Part shown: piece after piece, positions 35,175-43,578 of the stretch
Position numbering within the stretch: the first letter of the stretch is position 1
Layout of the letters: each line of letters begins with the position of its first letter
Origin: DAIRDK01 sp035403225
GTDB lineage: Bacteria; Bacteroidota; Bacteroidia; Bacteroidales; FEN-979
Length of the DNA: 64,000 nucleotides
Assembly: GCA_035403225.1 (NCBI GenBank)
Contig: DAONET010000003.1
Location: forward strand, 65,533-129,532
Direction: 5' to 3'
Notes under the pieces: model-generated
The model's database searches: none
Told to the model about the DNA's origin: nothing
Seen by the model: only the letters and a program-made list of their open reading frames with translations
Program-made: the position numbers and the translations under genes

Positions 35175-35774
35175 TCAGATATTGATGATCTCATATCCTT
35201 CCGCGGGTTCAATCCTGCTGCCGGTATGGTTCCGGATCAGGTTGATCCCGGCTTCCGCCATTTTGCTGATATAATAATCCGCTTCTTCGGGCAGCGACGT
35301 CAGGATGCCTTCGGTGACATGCATCCGACGGGCAAGGGAGACCAGTTTAGAGCAATCCAGCACCGGGACCCCGAGCACGGAGGAATCGTTATCGGCCGGA
35401 TTCTTCTCGAAAATGGCTACCACGTTCACGGTCGGATGATGCAGGTACTCATCCCTCAGAAGTTCCGTGGTACGGGGAGTATTCCCGGCCATGAAAACGT
35501 AAGTCTTAGCGGCATTTTTCACCTCCAGGTTCTCTTCCATCCTGCTGATCAACGATTTCACTTCGCAGATGCCGTTGCTTTCATGCCTGATACCCAATTC
35601 TTCCAGATCAGCTTTCACTGTCGAAACAGGCAGTCCCACGATGGTGGAGATCCGCTGAAGAGAAATAAAATCCCGGCTCTGTAAGCAGAGTTTTTTCAGA
35701 ACGGGCAGGTAGTCCGCGATCCTTTCGTACGTGGACGCAGGGATCTCCCGATGGGATTTATTATCACTTTTCAT
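35175..35774 (-). CDS. Rex-like redox-sensing repressor with degenerate Gly motif
   Basis: A 199-residue protein from the ATG at 35774 (MKSDNKSHREI). The in-frame extension to 35927 only reads antisense to nfnB and is rejected. An N-terminal winged helix of Rex type (YLPVLKKLC, then DFISLQRISTIVGLPVSTVKADLEEL) is followed by a Rossmann-like domain (VAIFEKNPADNDSSVLGVPVLD, then AGINLIRNHTGSRI). Rex senses the NADH/NAD ratio and represses fermentation and hydrogenase genes. Here the usual GxGxxG loop reads FMAGNTPRTTEL, with the first and third Gly replaced, so NADH binding may be altered or lost. The start overlaps the end of nfnB by 11 bases. Likely regulator of this operon. Confidence 0.75.
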   Translation of the reverse strand: MKSDNKSHREIPASTYERIADYLPVLKKLCLQSRDFISLQRISTIVGLPVSTVKADLEELGIRHESNGICEVKSLISRMEENLEVKNAAKTYVFMAGNTPRTTELLRDEYLHHPTVNVVAIFEKNPADNDSSVLGVPVLDCSKLVSLARRMHVTEGILTSLPEEADYYISKMAEAGINLIRNHTGSRIEPAEGYEIINI

Positions 35775-37173
35775 GGTTTTGTGTATTAAACTTCGTTCTG
35801 ATATAACGGTCGATAGCGAGAGCGCTTTTGCGGGCTGCTCCCATGGCCAGGATGACCGTTGCCGCGCCTGTGACAGCATCGCCGGCGGCAAAAACTCCTT
35901 CGTGAGAAGTAGCTCCGTCATCGCCATTCGTGCTGATACAGCCGTGTTTATTGATTTCCAGTCCTGGCGTTGTATTGGGTATCAATGGGTTAGGCGATGT
36001 TCCTAAGGCCATGATGACCGTGTTTTCTTCAATCAGGAATTCCGAGCCGGGTATTTCCACCGGGCTACGGCGTCCGCTGGCATCCGGTTCTCCTAATTCC
36101 ATCTTAATGCATTTCAGGGCTTTCACCCATCCTTTTTCGTCCCCGATAATCTCCACCGGGTTGGTAAGCAGCTGGAACCGGATCCCTTCTTCTTTGGCAT
36201 GTTCTACCTCTTCCCGGCGGGCAGGCAGTTCCGCTTCCGAACGGCGGTACACGATGGTGACATCAGCTCCGAGACGAAGAGCGCCCCTGGCCGAATCCAT
36301 CGCCACGTTCCCTCCACCGACAACCACCACCTTTTTCCCGGTTTTCACCGGAGTATCATGGTCATCGGTATAGGCTTTCATCAGGTTGATGCGGGTGAGG
36401 AATTCGTTGGCCGATAGTACGCCGTTGAGGTTTTCACCGGGAATATTCATGAACTTGGGTAACCCGGCGCCGGAACCAATAAACACCGCATCAAATCCTT
36501 CTGATTTCATCAGCTCTTCCACGCTCTCGGCTTTCCCGATCACGGCATCCGTGATGATGTTCACTCCCATTTTCCGGATGTTTTCAATTTCGTGTGCAAC
36601 AACGGTGTCTTTGGGTAACCTGAATTCGGGAATACCGTAAACCAACACGCCTCCGGCTTTATGTAACGCTTCGTATACGGTAACGGAATATCCCATGCGG
36701 GCCAGGTCTGCTGCACAGGTCAATCCGGCCGGGCCGCTTCCGATAACGGCCACTTTGTGCCCGTTGCAGCCTGTTTTCTTCTCCGTCGAAGTCGTATTTT
36801 CCCGGCTCCAGTCACCTACGAAACGTTCCAATTTCCCGATGGCGACAGCATCCCCTTTCTTCCCCAGAACACATTGCCCTTCACACTGGGTTTCCTGCGG
36901 ACAAACCCTTCCGCAGATAGCCGGTAACAAGGATGACTGGGCAATCGTTTCTGCTGCCAGAGCAAACTCTTTATTTTTAACATGTTGAATGAATTCCGGG
37001 ATATGGATCTGCACCGGGCATTGTTCAATACACAGGGGTTTACGGCAATTTAAACAACGGGAAGCTTCTGCCACGGCTTCTTCCGGGGTATAACCCAGAC
37101 ATACTTCGTTAAAGTTGGTGCGACGGATTTCGGGTTTCTGCTCCTGTACCGGTATTCTTTTATTGATGGCCAT
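35764..37173 (-). CDS. nfnB: NfnB: large subunit of NADH-dependent ferredoxin:NADP oxidoreductase (GltD/SudA-like)
   Basis: A 469-residue flavoprotein. The N-terminal Fe-S domain has CLNCRKPLCIEQCPVQIHIP and ICGRVCPQETQCEGQC. Two dinucleotide-binding folds follow: VIGSGPAGLTCAADLARMG for FAD and VVVGGGNVAMDSARGALRLGAD for NADPH. The same family covers the glutamate synthase small subunit and sulfide dehydrogenase SudA. The neighbour encoding the FAD/[2Fe-2S] small subunit makes NfnAB the best reading: it couples NADH and reduced ferredoxin to NADP reduction by electron bifurcation. It lies 8 bases after nfnA. Alternative: a glutamate synthase subunit, less likely because no large subunit is present. 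Confidence 0.85.
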   Translation of the reverse strand: MAINKRIPVQEQKPEIRRTNFNEVCLGYTPEEAVAEASRCLNCRKPLCIEQCPVQIHIPEFIQHVKNKEFALAAETIAQSSLLPAICGRVCPQETQCEGQCVLGKKGDAVAIGKLERFVGDWSRENTTSTEKKTGCNGHKVAVIGSGPAGLTCAADLARMGYSVTVYEALHKAGGVLVYGIPEFRLPKDTVVAHEIENIRKMGVNIITDAVIGKAESVEELMKSEGFDAVFIGSGAGLPKFMNIPGENLNGVLSANEFLTRINLMKAYTDDHDTPVKTGKKVVVVGGGNVAMDSARGALRLGADVTIVYRRSEAELPARREEVEHAKEEGIRFQLLTNPVEIIGDEKGWVKALKCIKMELGEPDASGRRSPVEIPGSEFLIEENTVIMALGTSPNPLIPNTTPGLEINKHGCISTNGDDGATSHEGVFAAGDAVTGAATVILAMGAARKSALAIDRYIRTKFNTQNHEK

Positions 37174-37181
37174 GATATTTC

Positions 37182-38057
37182 TTATTTAGTATGGGATTTG
37201 TTGATAGCGAGATCTATGTTGCAGAGATGGTCCTGTTCGGTTTCTTCCTGGTGATACATGCCCTGACGGCGCATGGCCTCTTCAAAGTGGACCAGATGAC
37301 CGTCGAATTCGGGGCCGTCAACACAAGTGAACCGGGTCCGGTTTCCCACCGTCACCCGGCAGGCTCCGCACATTCCAGTTCCATCGATCATCAACGGATT
37401 CAGGCTGACAATCGTCTTTAAACCGTAGGGACGGGTCATGTCGGCAACGGATTTCATCATGATCAGCGGACCGACTGCAATGCAGCGATCGTAATACCCC
37501 GGTCTTTCTTCCAGCAGCTGTTTCAGCGGGCCGGTCACAAATCCCTGGATCCCGGCGCTGCCATCGTTGGTGGTAATGAAAACCTCGTGCGAAAATCCGG
37601 TCAGTTCCTGCAAAAGGATCAACTGTTCTTTCGTTTTGGCACCGAGGATCAGGTCGGGTTTTTTCCCGTGCTGACTCAACCATTTTACCTGGGGGAAGAC
37701 AGGCGCGGCGCCCAATCCGCCGGCAATAAATAAGACATTCTTACTGGAAAGCCACTCAGCGCTTTCATGGATCAACTCAGAGGGTTGCCCCAAAGGACCG
37801 ACGAAATCGGCAAAAGCTTCTCCTTCCTCAAAACGCGACATCTTCCGGGAGGACAATCCCACCACCTGAAAAATAATGGTCACTGATTTTTCTTCCTGGT
37901 TTATGTCACAGATCGTCAAGGGAACCCGCTCTCCTTTCTTATCGGGGATCACAATGACAAACTGTCCGGGTTTCCCGTGTTTGGCAACTCTTGGCGCCAA
38001 CACTTTCATGAGAAAGACATCGGGGCCTAACTTCTTTTTTTCCAGAATATTGAACAT
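37182..38057 (-). CDS. nfnA: NfnA: small subunit of ferredoxin:NADP oxidoreductase (SudB-like)
   Basis: A 291-residue FAD/NAD-binding protein of the ferredoxin reductase/PyrK type. The FAD region has KHGKPGQFVIVIPDKKGERVPLTI, and the NAD region has VLFIAGGLGAAPVFP. The C-terminal [2Fe-2S] motif is MCGACRVTVGNRTRFTCVDGPEFDG, which holds three of the Cys in two clusters of residues. This is the usual NfnA/SudB architecture. It is the first gene of a six-gene operon. A perfect 10-bp inverted repeat lies upstream at 38094-38132. Confidence 0.87.
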   Translation of the reverse strand: MFNILEKKKLGPDVFLMKVLAPRVAKHGKPGQFVIVIPDKKGERVPLTICDINQEEKSVTIIFQVVGLSSRKMSRFEEGEAFADFVGPLGQPSELIHESAEWLSSKNVLFIAGGLGAAPVFPQVKWLSQHGKKPDLILGAKTKEQLILLQELTGFSHEVFITTNDGSAGIQGFVTGPLKQLLEERPGYYDRCIAVGPLIMMKSVADMTRPYGLKTIVSLNPLMIDGTGMCGACRVTVGNRTRFTCVDGPEFDGHLVHFEEAMRRQGMYHQEETEQDHLCNIDLAINKSHTK

Positions 38058-38093
38058 CTCTTTGGTTTTAACAATTGTTTTGGTTTGAGTGAA

Positions 38094-38132
38094 GATTGCC
38101 CTGTCCCTGCTGCATGCCGGTTCAGGGCAATC
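38094..38132 (-). promoter_or_regulatory. Perfect 10-bp inverted repeat between the alcohol dehydrogenase and nfnA
   Basis: GATTGCCCTG and CAGGGCAATC flank a 19-base spacer. It lies 13 bases after the dehydrogenase stop and 36 bases before the nfnA ATG on the same strand. No T-run follows, so it is not a standard terminator. It could be an RNA hairpin that tunes readthrough, or an operator. Confidence 0.4.
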
Positions 38133-38145
38133 CGGTAGTCAAGGT

Positions 38146-39312
38146 TCAGAAATTAACTTTACGACCATAATAAGCAGCTTCGAATAACTTTTTAAAATCA
38201 CCGGCTTTGGTTTCCCGCGGATTGCATCCGGTGCAGGCATCCAGGACTGCATTGTTCGAGATGCGGTCGACATTCTGCAGGAAATCTTCTTCCGTTACCC
38301 CGTATTCCTTCAAGGTCGACGGTATATTCAGTTGTTTATTCATCCCGTTGATGAACTCGCGCAAGGAATCGGTCAGTTCGGTATCGGTTTTCCCTTCCAA
38401 CCCGATAAAACGGGCTATTTCCGCGTACCGGTCGGCACAGACTTTTTTATTGTAGTCGATGACAAACGGGAGGTAGATTGCATTCAGGCATCCGTGAGGA
38501 ATGTGGAATACTGCTCCCGATTTATGAGCCATGCTATGGACGATCCCGAGCAGGGCATTGGAGAAAGCCATCCCGGCCAGACACTGGGCAATATGCATTT
38601 TATCACGGGCTGCTTGGTCTCCGGCATATGATTTCAACAGATTATCCTTGATCATGATAATAGCTTTCAGGGCCAGGGGATCGGAGATATCGCTCCGGTT
38701 ACTGGCGGTGTAAGCTTCAATAGCGTGTGTGATCGCATCCATTCCCGTGTGTGCCGTCAGTTTCTGGGGCATGGTATAAGCCAGTTCCGGATCTACGATG
38801 GCGATATCGGGTGTGATCTCAAAGTCGGCCAGCGGATACTTGATCTGCGTTTTATAATCCGTGATGACGGAAAAAGCGGTGACTTCCGAAGCTGTTCCAC
38901 TGGTCGAAGGAATGGCGATGAACCGCGCTTTTTTCCTCAAAACAGGAATGTTAAACGGCTTGGCCACTTCTTCAAACGTGGCTTCGGGGTGTTCGTAAAA
39001 AATCCACATGGCTTTGGCCGCATCGATGGGTGAGCCTCCGCCAATGGCAACAATCCAGTCGGGATTGAATTCCCGCATCATTTCGGCTCCACGCATTACA
39101 GTTTCAACCGAAGGATCAGGCTCCACTCCTTCAAAAAGTTTCACTTTCAATCCGGCTTCTTTCAGATAGCCTTCCGTTTTATCAAGGAAACCGTTTTTCT
39201 TCATCGAACTTCCACCAACAACGATGATGGCTTTTTTCCCTTTAAGGTTTTTCAGTTCTGCTAGTGCACCGTGACCAAAATAAAGGTCTCTGGGTAATGT
39301 GAATCTGGTCAT
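38146..39312 (-). CDS. Iron-containing alcohol dehydrogenase
   Basis: A 388-residue group III (iron-type) alcohol dehydrogenase. NAD-binding marks are VVGGSSMKKNG and AIGGGSPIDAAKAMW. Metal ligands fall in GMDAITHAIEAY and in SMAHKSGAVFHIPHGC (three His). It should reduce aldehydes to alcohols with NAD(P)H, or the reverse, in the cytoplasm. The length is normal. It follows a sigma-54 promoter whose activator gene lies directly upstream, and precedes the nfn/hydrogenase operon by 88 bases, so it is placed to recycle reducing power. The exact substrate (ethanol, butanol, lactaldehyde) is not determined by sequence. Confidence 0.92.
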   Translation of the reverse strand: MTRFTLPRDLYFGHGALAELKNLKGKKAIIVVGGSSMKKNGFLDKTEGYLKEAGLKVKLFEGVEPDPSVETVMRGAEMMREFNPDWIVAIGGGSPIDAAKAMWIFYEHPEATFEEVAKPFNIPVLRKKARFIAIPSTSGTASEVTAFSVITDYKTQIKYPLADFEITPDIAIVDPELAYTMPQKLTAHTGMDAITHAIEAYTASNRSDISDPLALKAIIMIKDNLLKSYAGDQAARDKMHIAQCLAGMAFSNALLGIVHSMAHKSGAVFHIPHGCLNAIYLPFVIDYNKKVCADRYAEIARFIGLEGKTDTELTDSLREFINGMNKQLNIPSTLKEYGVTEEDFLQNVDRISNNAVLDACTGCNPRETKAGDFKKLFEAAYYGRKVNF

Positions 39313-39360
39313 TTCTTTTTTATTTAGTTGTTAGCATTGAATTTTACTTTCCCAGAGTAA

Positions 39361-39376
39361 TTCAAATACCGTGCCA
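39361..39376 (-). promoter_or_regulatory. Sigma-54 (RpoN) promoter for the alcohol dehydrogenase
   Basis: On the minus strand TGGCACGGTATTTGAA matches the -24/-12 consensus TGGCAC-N5-TTGCA, with GG at -24 and TTGA in place of TTGC. The expected start of transcription lies about 38 bases before the ATG at 39312. The neighbouring gene is a sigma-54 activator. Confidence 0.75.
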
Positions 39377-39441
39377 CAATGCATATCTAATTTATTTTCA
39401 ATATCTTATCAAAATCTATTGTTTTCATTTCAGTAATTATG

Positions 39442-39509
39442 TGTCATCAAAATGAACAGTTAAACAAAAATACGTGTCATTATTTATGACACTGTCATTT
39501 TTTATGACA
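39442..39509 (-). promoter_or_regulatory. Tandem palindromic activator sites (UAS)
   Basis: Two perfect palindromes of the form TGTCAT-N5-ATGACA lie at 39475-39491 and 39493-39509. The first extends to GTGTCAT-N5-ATGACAC. A third, degenerate copy, TGTCAT-N5-TGAACA, is at 39442-39458. They sit roughly 75-150 bases upstream of the sigma-54 promoter, the usual place for enhancer-binding protein sites, between the activator gene and its likely target. Confidence 0.7.
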
Positions 39510-39550
39510 AAACTGCAAAGAAAAGGAAGAAAACAGAAAACCGGGAGAGG

Positions 39551-41479
39551 TTAATCGGGATGTTTGATCCCGTATTTCTTGATTTTCTGATACAGGGCAT
39601 TTCGACTGATATCCAGTGATTTCGCCACCTGGGTCATATTTTTCCCGAGAATTTCGATGGTTTGTTTGATCATTTCTTTTTCAGTTTCTGATAGCGTTTT
39701 GAGTGCCGGTTTCAGCTGGTTTTGAAAGGCTGCCGGCTCAACCGCGACATTTTCATCTTTATATGTACGAATAGCTCTGAATTCCTCATCCATCATATCG
39801 GGAGTAAGATTTCCTCCCAGGATGACGAGTTTTTCTGCAAAGTTCTCCATTTCGCGGATATTTCCCGGCCAATGGTACAGATTGATCCGGTCGATGAGGT
39901 CAATATCGATGTCGGGGACAGGTTTATTCAACCTGGTCGCCTTATGTTTCAGAAAATACTTGAGCAAAGGCAACAGGTCCTCCTTCCGTTCGCGGAGGGA
40001 GGGGATGTGAAGCGGGACTACGTTCAGCCGGTAAAACAGATCCAGCCTGAACTTCCCGTTTCTGACCTCTTCTTCCAGGTTCTTGTTCGTGGCTGCGATG
40101 ATCCTGACATTCACCGGGATAGATTTGGAACTACCGATCCGGTTAATGGCATTTTCCTGCAGGGCCCGCAGCAACCTCACCTGCATATCGGGCGGCATCT
40201 CCCCGATCTCATCCAGAAAGAGGGTTCCTTTGTCGGCCAGTTCAAATTTCCCCGGATTTCCTCCCTTTTTAGCGCCGGTGAATGCACCATCGGCGTACCC
40301 GAAAAGCTCACTCTCAATCAGGCTGGGCGAGATCGCTCCGCAATTCAACGCGATGAACGCCTCCCCGGAACGATCGCTTGCGTTATGGATCGCCTGGGCG
40401 AATACCTCCTTGCCCGTGCCGCTTTCACCCGTTATCAACAGGGTCGTCGGACTGTTGGCCACCGTCCTGGCATACCGAAGGGTGTCTTTGATCTTTTTCG
40501 AAACCCCGATGATGTCGGCAAAGGTGAATCGTGCCTGTTGCCCGCTATATTTATTCAATAACCGCAACATTCCGCTCAGGGGACGGAAGGTAAACAGGAA
40601 ACCCAGCACCTGCTTTTCGGGTGTCGTAATCGGTAACAGGCTGATCAGGTAAGTAACCGCCTCGCGGTTGTAAGTCAGGATGGTCTCTTCGTCCTGGATA
40701 TTTCCCGAGGTGAGGATCCTCCGCTTTAGTTTGTTCCAGTCTTTTACATACCTCACAACCGGCTGGTTTAGCAAATGCAACCGTCTTATGTTCAGCGTGT
40801 CGCACGCCGTATTGTTAACCCAGTGGATATCGTCGTTCAGGTCGATCGCAAAAATGCCATACGAAAGGTTGTTCATCATGGCAAAAGCGTACATGTTGGC
40901 ATCGTACAGTTGCTTATGGATCTCGACGTTCTCCAGGTGGTTTTCGATGTTTCGCGCCGCCTCCACCACGATACCCAGGGTATGCGGATGTACCATCTCG
41001 CTGTAACCGGTAAGACTGATGACCCCGATCATCTTCCCGTTCGTATCATGAACCGGCGCCGCCGAACACGTCCAGCGCTGGAAAGCTTTCAGGTAATGAT
41101 CCGACTCGGTGAGTTGCAACGGTTTGTCCACAGCGATAACCGTCCCGATGGAATTGGTGCCTGCACTGGCTTCCGACATGATGGCCCCCGGTACCATGCT
41201 GAATTTCTCTGCCTCTTGTATGATCTCTTTATCACCGGTCATGGTCAGGATACATCCGTCTTCATCGGCAAGGATCACGAAGAACCCCGAACCCTTGACC
41301 AAACCATAAACCTCGGAGATAAACGGCATGATCATGTCAATCATCTCCCGGCGAAGAGAGAGCCGCTCGTTCAGCACATCACGATACAATATCTTTTGGG
41401 GAGCAACCTGCTGAGGGTCAACCCCGAATCCTTTGCTTCGTTGATGCGACTGGGAGATAATATGCCGGTGCTCATCCAT
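39551..41479 (-). CDS. Sigma-54-dependent activator, AcoR-like (GAF-PAS-AAA-Fis)
   Basis: A 642-residue enhancer-binding protein. A GAF-like sensor domain covers about 40-185, with the AcoR-type stretch FQRWTCSAAPVHD. A PAS domain lies at about 195-300. The AAA+ domain has Walker A GESGTGKE (351-358), the sigma-54 contact loop GAFTGA (398-403) and LFLDEIGEMPPDMQVRLLRAL. A Fis-type helix-turn-helix ends the protein (MTQVAKSLDISRNALYQKIKKYG). All parts needed for activation are intact. It probably activates the alcohol dehydrogenase gene downstream through the palindromes just past its stop. Its own minus-strand TATCTTTG promoter is at 41498-41505. The signal is unknown; AcoR-type GAF domains often sense small metabolites. 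Confidence 0.93.
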   Translation of the reverse strand: MDEHRHIISQSHQRSKGFGVDPQQVAPQKILYRDVLNERLSLRREMIDMIMPFISEVYGLVKGSGFFVILADEDGCILTMTGDKEIIQEAEKFSMVPGAIMSEASAGTNSIGTVIAVDKPLQLTESDHYLKAFQRWTCSAAPVHDTNGKMIGVISLTGYSEMVHPHTLGIVVEAARNIENHLENVEIHKQLYDANMYAFAMMNNLSYGIFAIDLNDDIHWVNNTACDTLNIRRLHLLNQPVVRYVKDWNKLKRRILTSGNIQDEETILTYNREAVTYLISLLPITTPEKQVLGFLFTFRPLSGMLRLLNKYSGQQARFTFADIIGVSKKIKDTLRYARTVANSPTTLLITGESGTGKEVFAQAIHNASDRSGEAFIALNCGAISPSLIESELFGYADGAFTGAKKGGNPGKFELADKGTLFLDEIGEMPPDMQVRLLRALQENAINRIGSSKSIPVNVRIIAATNKNLEEEVRNGKFRLDLFYRLNVVPLHIPSLRERKEDLLPLLKYFLKHKATRLNKPVPDIDIDLIDRINLYHWPGNIREMENFAEKLVILGGNLTPDMMDEEFRAIRTYKDENVAVEPAAFQNQLKPALKTLSETEKEMIKQTIEILGKNMTQVAKSLDISRNALYQKIKKYGIKHPD

Positions 41480-41497
41480 TCATCTTACTCTGATTCA

Positions 41498-41505
41498 CAA
41501 AGATA
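41498..41505 (-). promoter_or_regulatory. -7 promoter element for the sigma-54 activator
   Basis: On the minus strand TATCTTTG matches TAnnTTTG, 18 bases before the ATG at 41479. Confidence 0.45.
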
Positions 41506-41629
41506 ATAGTATCCTCGCAATTGGCCAAAACAGCGCTGTTTATGCTCATTCACCCCCCCTGTTATCTCCTGCTAACCGGTCATCCAACTTTTTTTTTAAC
41601 AATCTCGACAATGATTATATTTTTATATT

Positions 41630-41637
41630 TACCTTTG
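41630..41637 (+). promoter_or_regulatory. -7 promoter element for the sulfur cassette
   Basis: TACCTTTG matches TAnnTTTG and lies 24 bases before the ATG at 41662. It shows that the longer in-frame version from 41521 is not the real start. Confidence 0.55.
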
Positions 41638-41661
41638 TCCATATTTAAAACACCGGCTCTC

Positions 41662-42894
41662 ATGAAAAAGTTATTGATCCTTGGCGCAGGTACCGGCGGT
41701 ACCATCATGGCCAACAAAATGCGGCAGGTACTCGGGCGCGATGAATGGGATATCACGATCGTAGACCAGATCAAAACCCATTTTTACCAGCCCGGATTTT
41801 TGTTTATTCCCTTCGGAAAATACGAGAAGAAGGATGTCATCAAACCGAAAAGCAACTTCTTCCCCATCGGCATTCATTTCATCATTGAAGAAATAGAGCG
41901 GATAGAGGGTGAGAAGAATCAGGTCGTGTTAAAAAGCGGGATGGTTTTGAGGTATGACTTTCTGATCATTGCGACGGGGACCCGGATCGTACCGGAAGAG
42001 ACTCCCGGTTTGAAAGGGGAATTGTGGCAAAAAAACATCTTTGACTTTTACACCATCGAAGGGGCTAATGCGCTGGCCGGATTTTTTAAAACATGGCAGG
42101 GAGGAAACCTGGTCCTGAATATCGCCGACATGCCCATCAAATGTCCGGTGGCTCCGTTGGAGTTTGTTTTTTATGCCGATGCTTTCTTCACCGAAAGGGG
42201 TATGAGGGACAAGGTGACCATTCAATACGTGACGCCATTATCGGGAGCCTTCACCAAGCCCCGGGCATCGAGGGTGCTGGGCGGCATGCTCGAAGATAAA
42301 AACATTCAGATCATCCCCGATTTTTACCTCGAGAAGGTCGATACCGGCAAAAAAACCATCGTCTCATACGATGAACGGGAAGTGCCTTTTGATGTGTTGG
42401 TGACCATCCCGGTGCATAAGGGCGATCCCTTGATTGGCCGCAGCGGGTTGGGAGATGACATGGATTTTGTAAAAGCCGACAAAAACACGTTGCAGTCCGA
42501 AGCCTTCCCGAACATCTTTGTCATCGGCGATGCCGGCAACTTCCCTACCTCCAAAGCCGGATCAGTGGTTCATTTTCAGGCAGATGTGCTGACCGAAAAC
42601 CTGGTCTGCGCGATCGAAAACCGCCCGTTGACCGGATCCTACGACGGCCACTCCAATTGCTACATCGAAACGGGATTCGGGAAAGGAGCATTGATCGATT
42701 TCAATTACGATACCGAACCATTGCCCGGATTGTTCCCGCTTCCCGGTCTCGGTCCCTTCGGATTGCTGAAGGAGACCCGGATGAACCACTACGGAAAGCT
42801 GATGTTCCGCTGGATATACTGGTATATTCTGCTGAAAGGCAAAGAGATGCCCATCGATTCAAAAATGAACATGGCAGGTAAAAATCTGGAATAA
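41662..42894 (+). CDS. Sulfide:quinone oxidoreductase-like flavoprotein
   Basis: A 410-residue FAD protein starting MKKLLILGAGTGGTIMANKM. The FAD motif is GAGTGG at 8-13. The second Rossmann element is around LIIATGTRIVPEETPG. Cys161 in KCPVAPLE and Cys333 in SNCYIETGFGKG match two of the three classic SQR cysteines. At the place of the third (near residue 130) it has Tyr. SQRs oxidise sulfide at the membrane and pass electrons to quinone. The last 40 residues (FGLLKETRMNHYGKLMFRWIYWY) are amphipathic and fit membrane binding. It starts a sulfur cassette with DUF1641, TusE-like and DsrE-like genes. Another FAD-linked sulfur reaction is possible. Confidence 0.85.
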   Translation: MKKLLILGAGTGGTIMANKMRQVLGRDEWDITIVDQIKTHFYQPGFLFIPFGKYEKKDVIKPKSNFFPIGIHFIIEEIERIEGEKNQVVLKSGMVLRYDFLIIATGTRIVPEETPGLKGELWQKNIFDFYTIEGANALAGFFKTWQGGNLVLNIADMPIKCPVAPLEFVFYADAFFTERGMRDKVTIQYVTPLSGAFTKPRASRVLGGMLEDKNIQIIPDFYLEKVDTGKKTIVSYDEREVPFDVLVTIPVHKGDPLIGRSGLGDDMDFVKADKNTLQSEAFPNIFVIGDAGNFPTSKAGSVVHFQADVLTENLVCAIENRPLTGSYDGHSNCYIETGFGKGALIDFNYDTEPLPGLFPLPGLGPFGLLKETRMNHYGKLMFRWIYWYILLKGKEMPIDSKMNMAGKNLE

Positions 42895-42895
42895 T

Positions 42896-43567
42896 ATGGA
42901 CCGGGATCAACATATTCAGGAACAGATTGACGAACTCAACGTCAAACTGGATAAGGTACTTGATTTCGTTGAGTATCAGTATCGTAAAAGAGAAGAATTC
43001 GATGATCTGGTGAAGGATGTGTCCATCGTGACCAAAGACGCCTTTCATCACACCGTTCAGACTCTGGATAAAGCAGGTATTGAGCTGGATACCTGCGGAT
43101 TAGACTGTCTCATGGTCAAGCTTGCCGGGAACCTTGGCACGTTTGTGAAGATGATCGATATGCTTGAAAGCTTCCATGACCTGATGAAGGATGTCACGCC
43201 CATCCTCCACCAGGTTGGTCTCGACACGATCGAAAAATTCCACGAATTCCAGCGCAAGGGGTACATCGATTTTATGATCGGTCTCGGACGGCTGGCAGAG
43301 CGTTTCATGCAATCATTCACGGCGGAAGATCTGAAGAGGATCGAATCGGAAATGGAGACGATCACCTCCGCCCTGAAGAACATCACCGACCCGGAAGTGT
43401 TGGCGGGAATCAACCGGATAACGAGTGCAATGAAGGAGATCAACATGGACGAGCAGCGGGATAACATCTCCTGGTGGAAGATCATGATGCGGTTGAAATC
43501 TCCGGAAGTCCGCAAATCCCTTTCTTATTCCATCCGATTAATAGAAGCAATTCATAAGAAAAATTAA
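42896..43567 (+). CDS. DUF1641 domain protein
   Basis: A 223-residue, mainly alpha-helical, soluble protein. The start ATG is one base after the SQR-like stop, so translation is surely coupled. The DUF1641 part lies around residues 60-170: LAGNLGTFVKMIDMLESFHDLMKD, then VGLDTIEKFHEFQRKGYIDFM. There are two Cys in ELDTCGLDCL. DUF1641 proteins are often encoded next to SQR, formate dehydrogenase accessory or rhodanese genes; their biochemical role is unknown. It is likely a partner of the SQR-like enzyme. Confidence 0.8.
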   Translation: MDRDQHIQEQIDELNVKLDKVLDFVEYQYRKREEFDDLVKDVSIVTKDAFHHTVQTLDKAGIELDTCGLDCLMVKLAGNLGTFVKMIDMLESFHDLMKDVTPILHQVGLDTIEKFHEFQRKGYIDFMIGLGRLAERFMQSFTAEDLKRIESEMETITSALKNITDPEVLAGINRITSAMKEINMDEQRDNISWWKIMMRLKSPEVRKSLSYSIRLIEAIHKKN

Positions 43568-43578
43568 TCCAATCAAGT

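Noticed and set aside
38058..38093. AACAATTGTT upstream of nfnA as a Rex operator
   Set aside because: It is a 10-base palindrome without the spacing of known Rex sites (TTGTGA-N6-TCACAA or TTGTTAA-N4-TTAACAA). Too weak to call.
40775..41506. Plus-strand open frame of 243 codons over the sigma-54 activator
   Set aside because: Antisense to a well-supported gene with all motifs. The translated sequence shows no family features.
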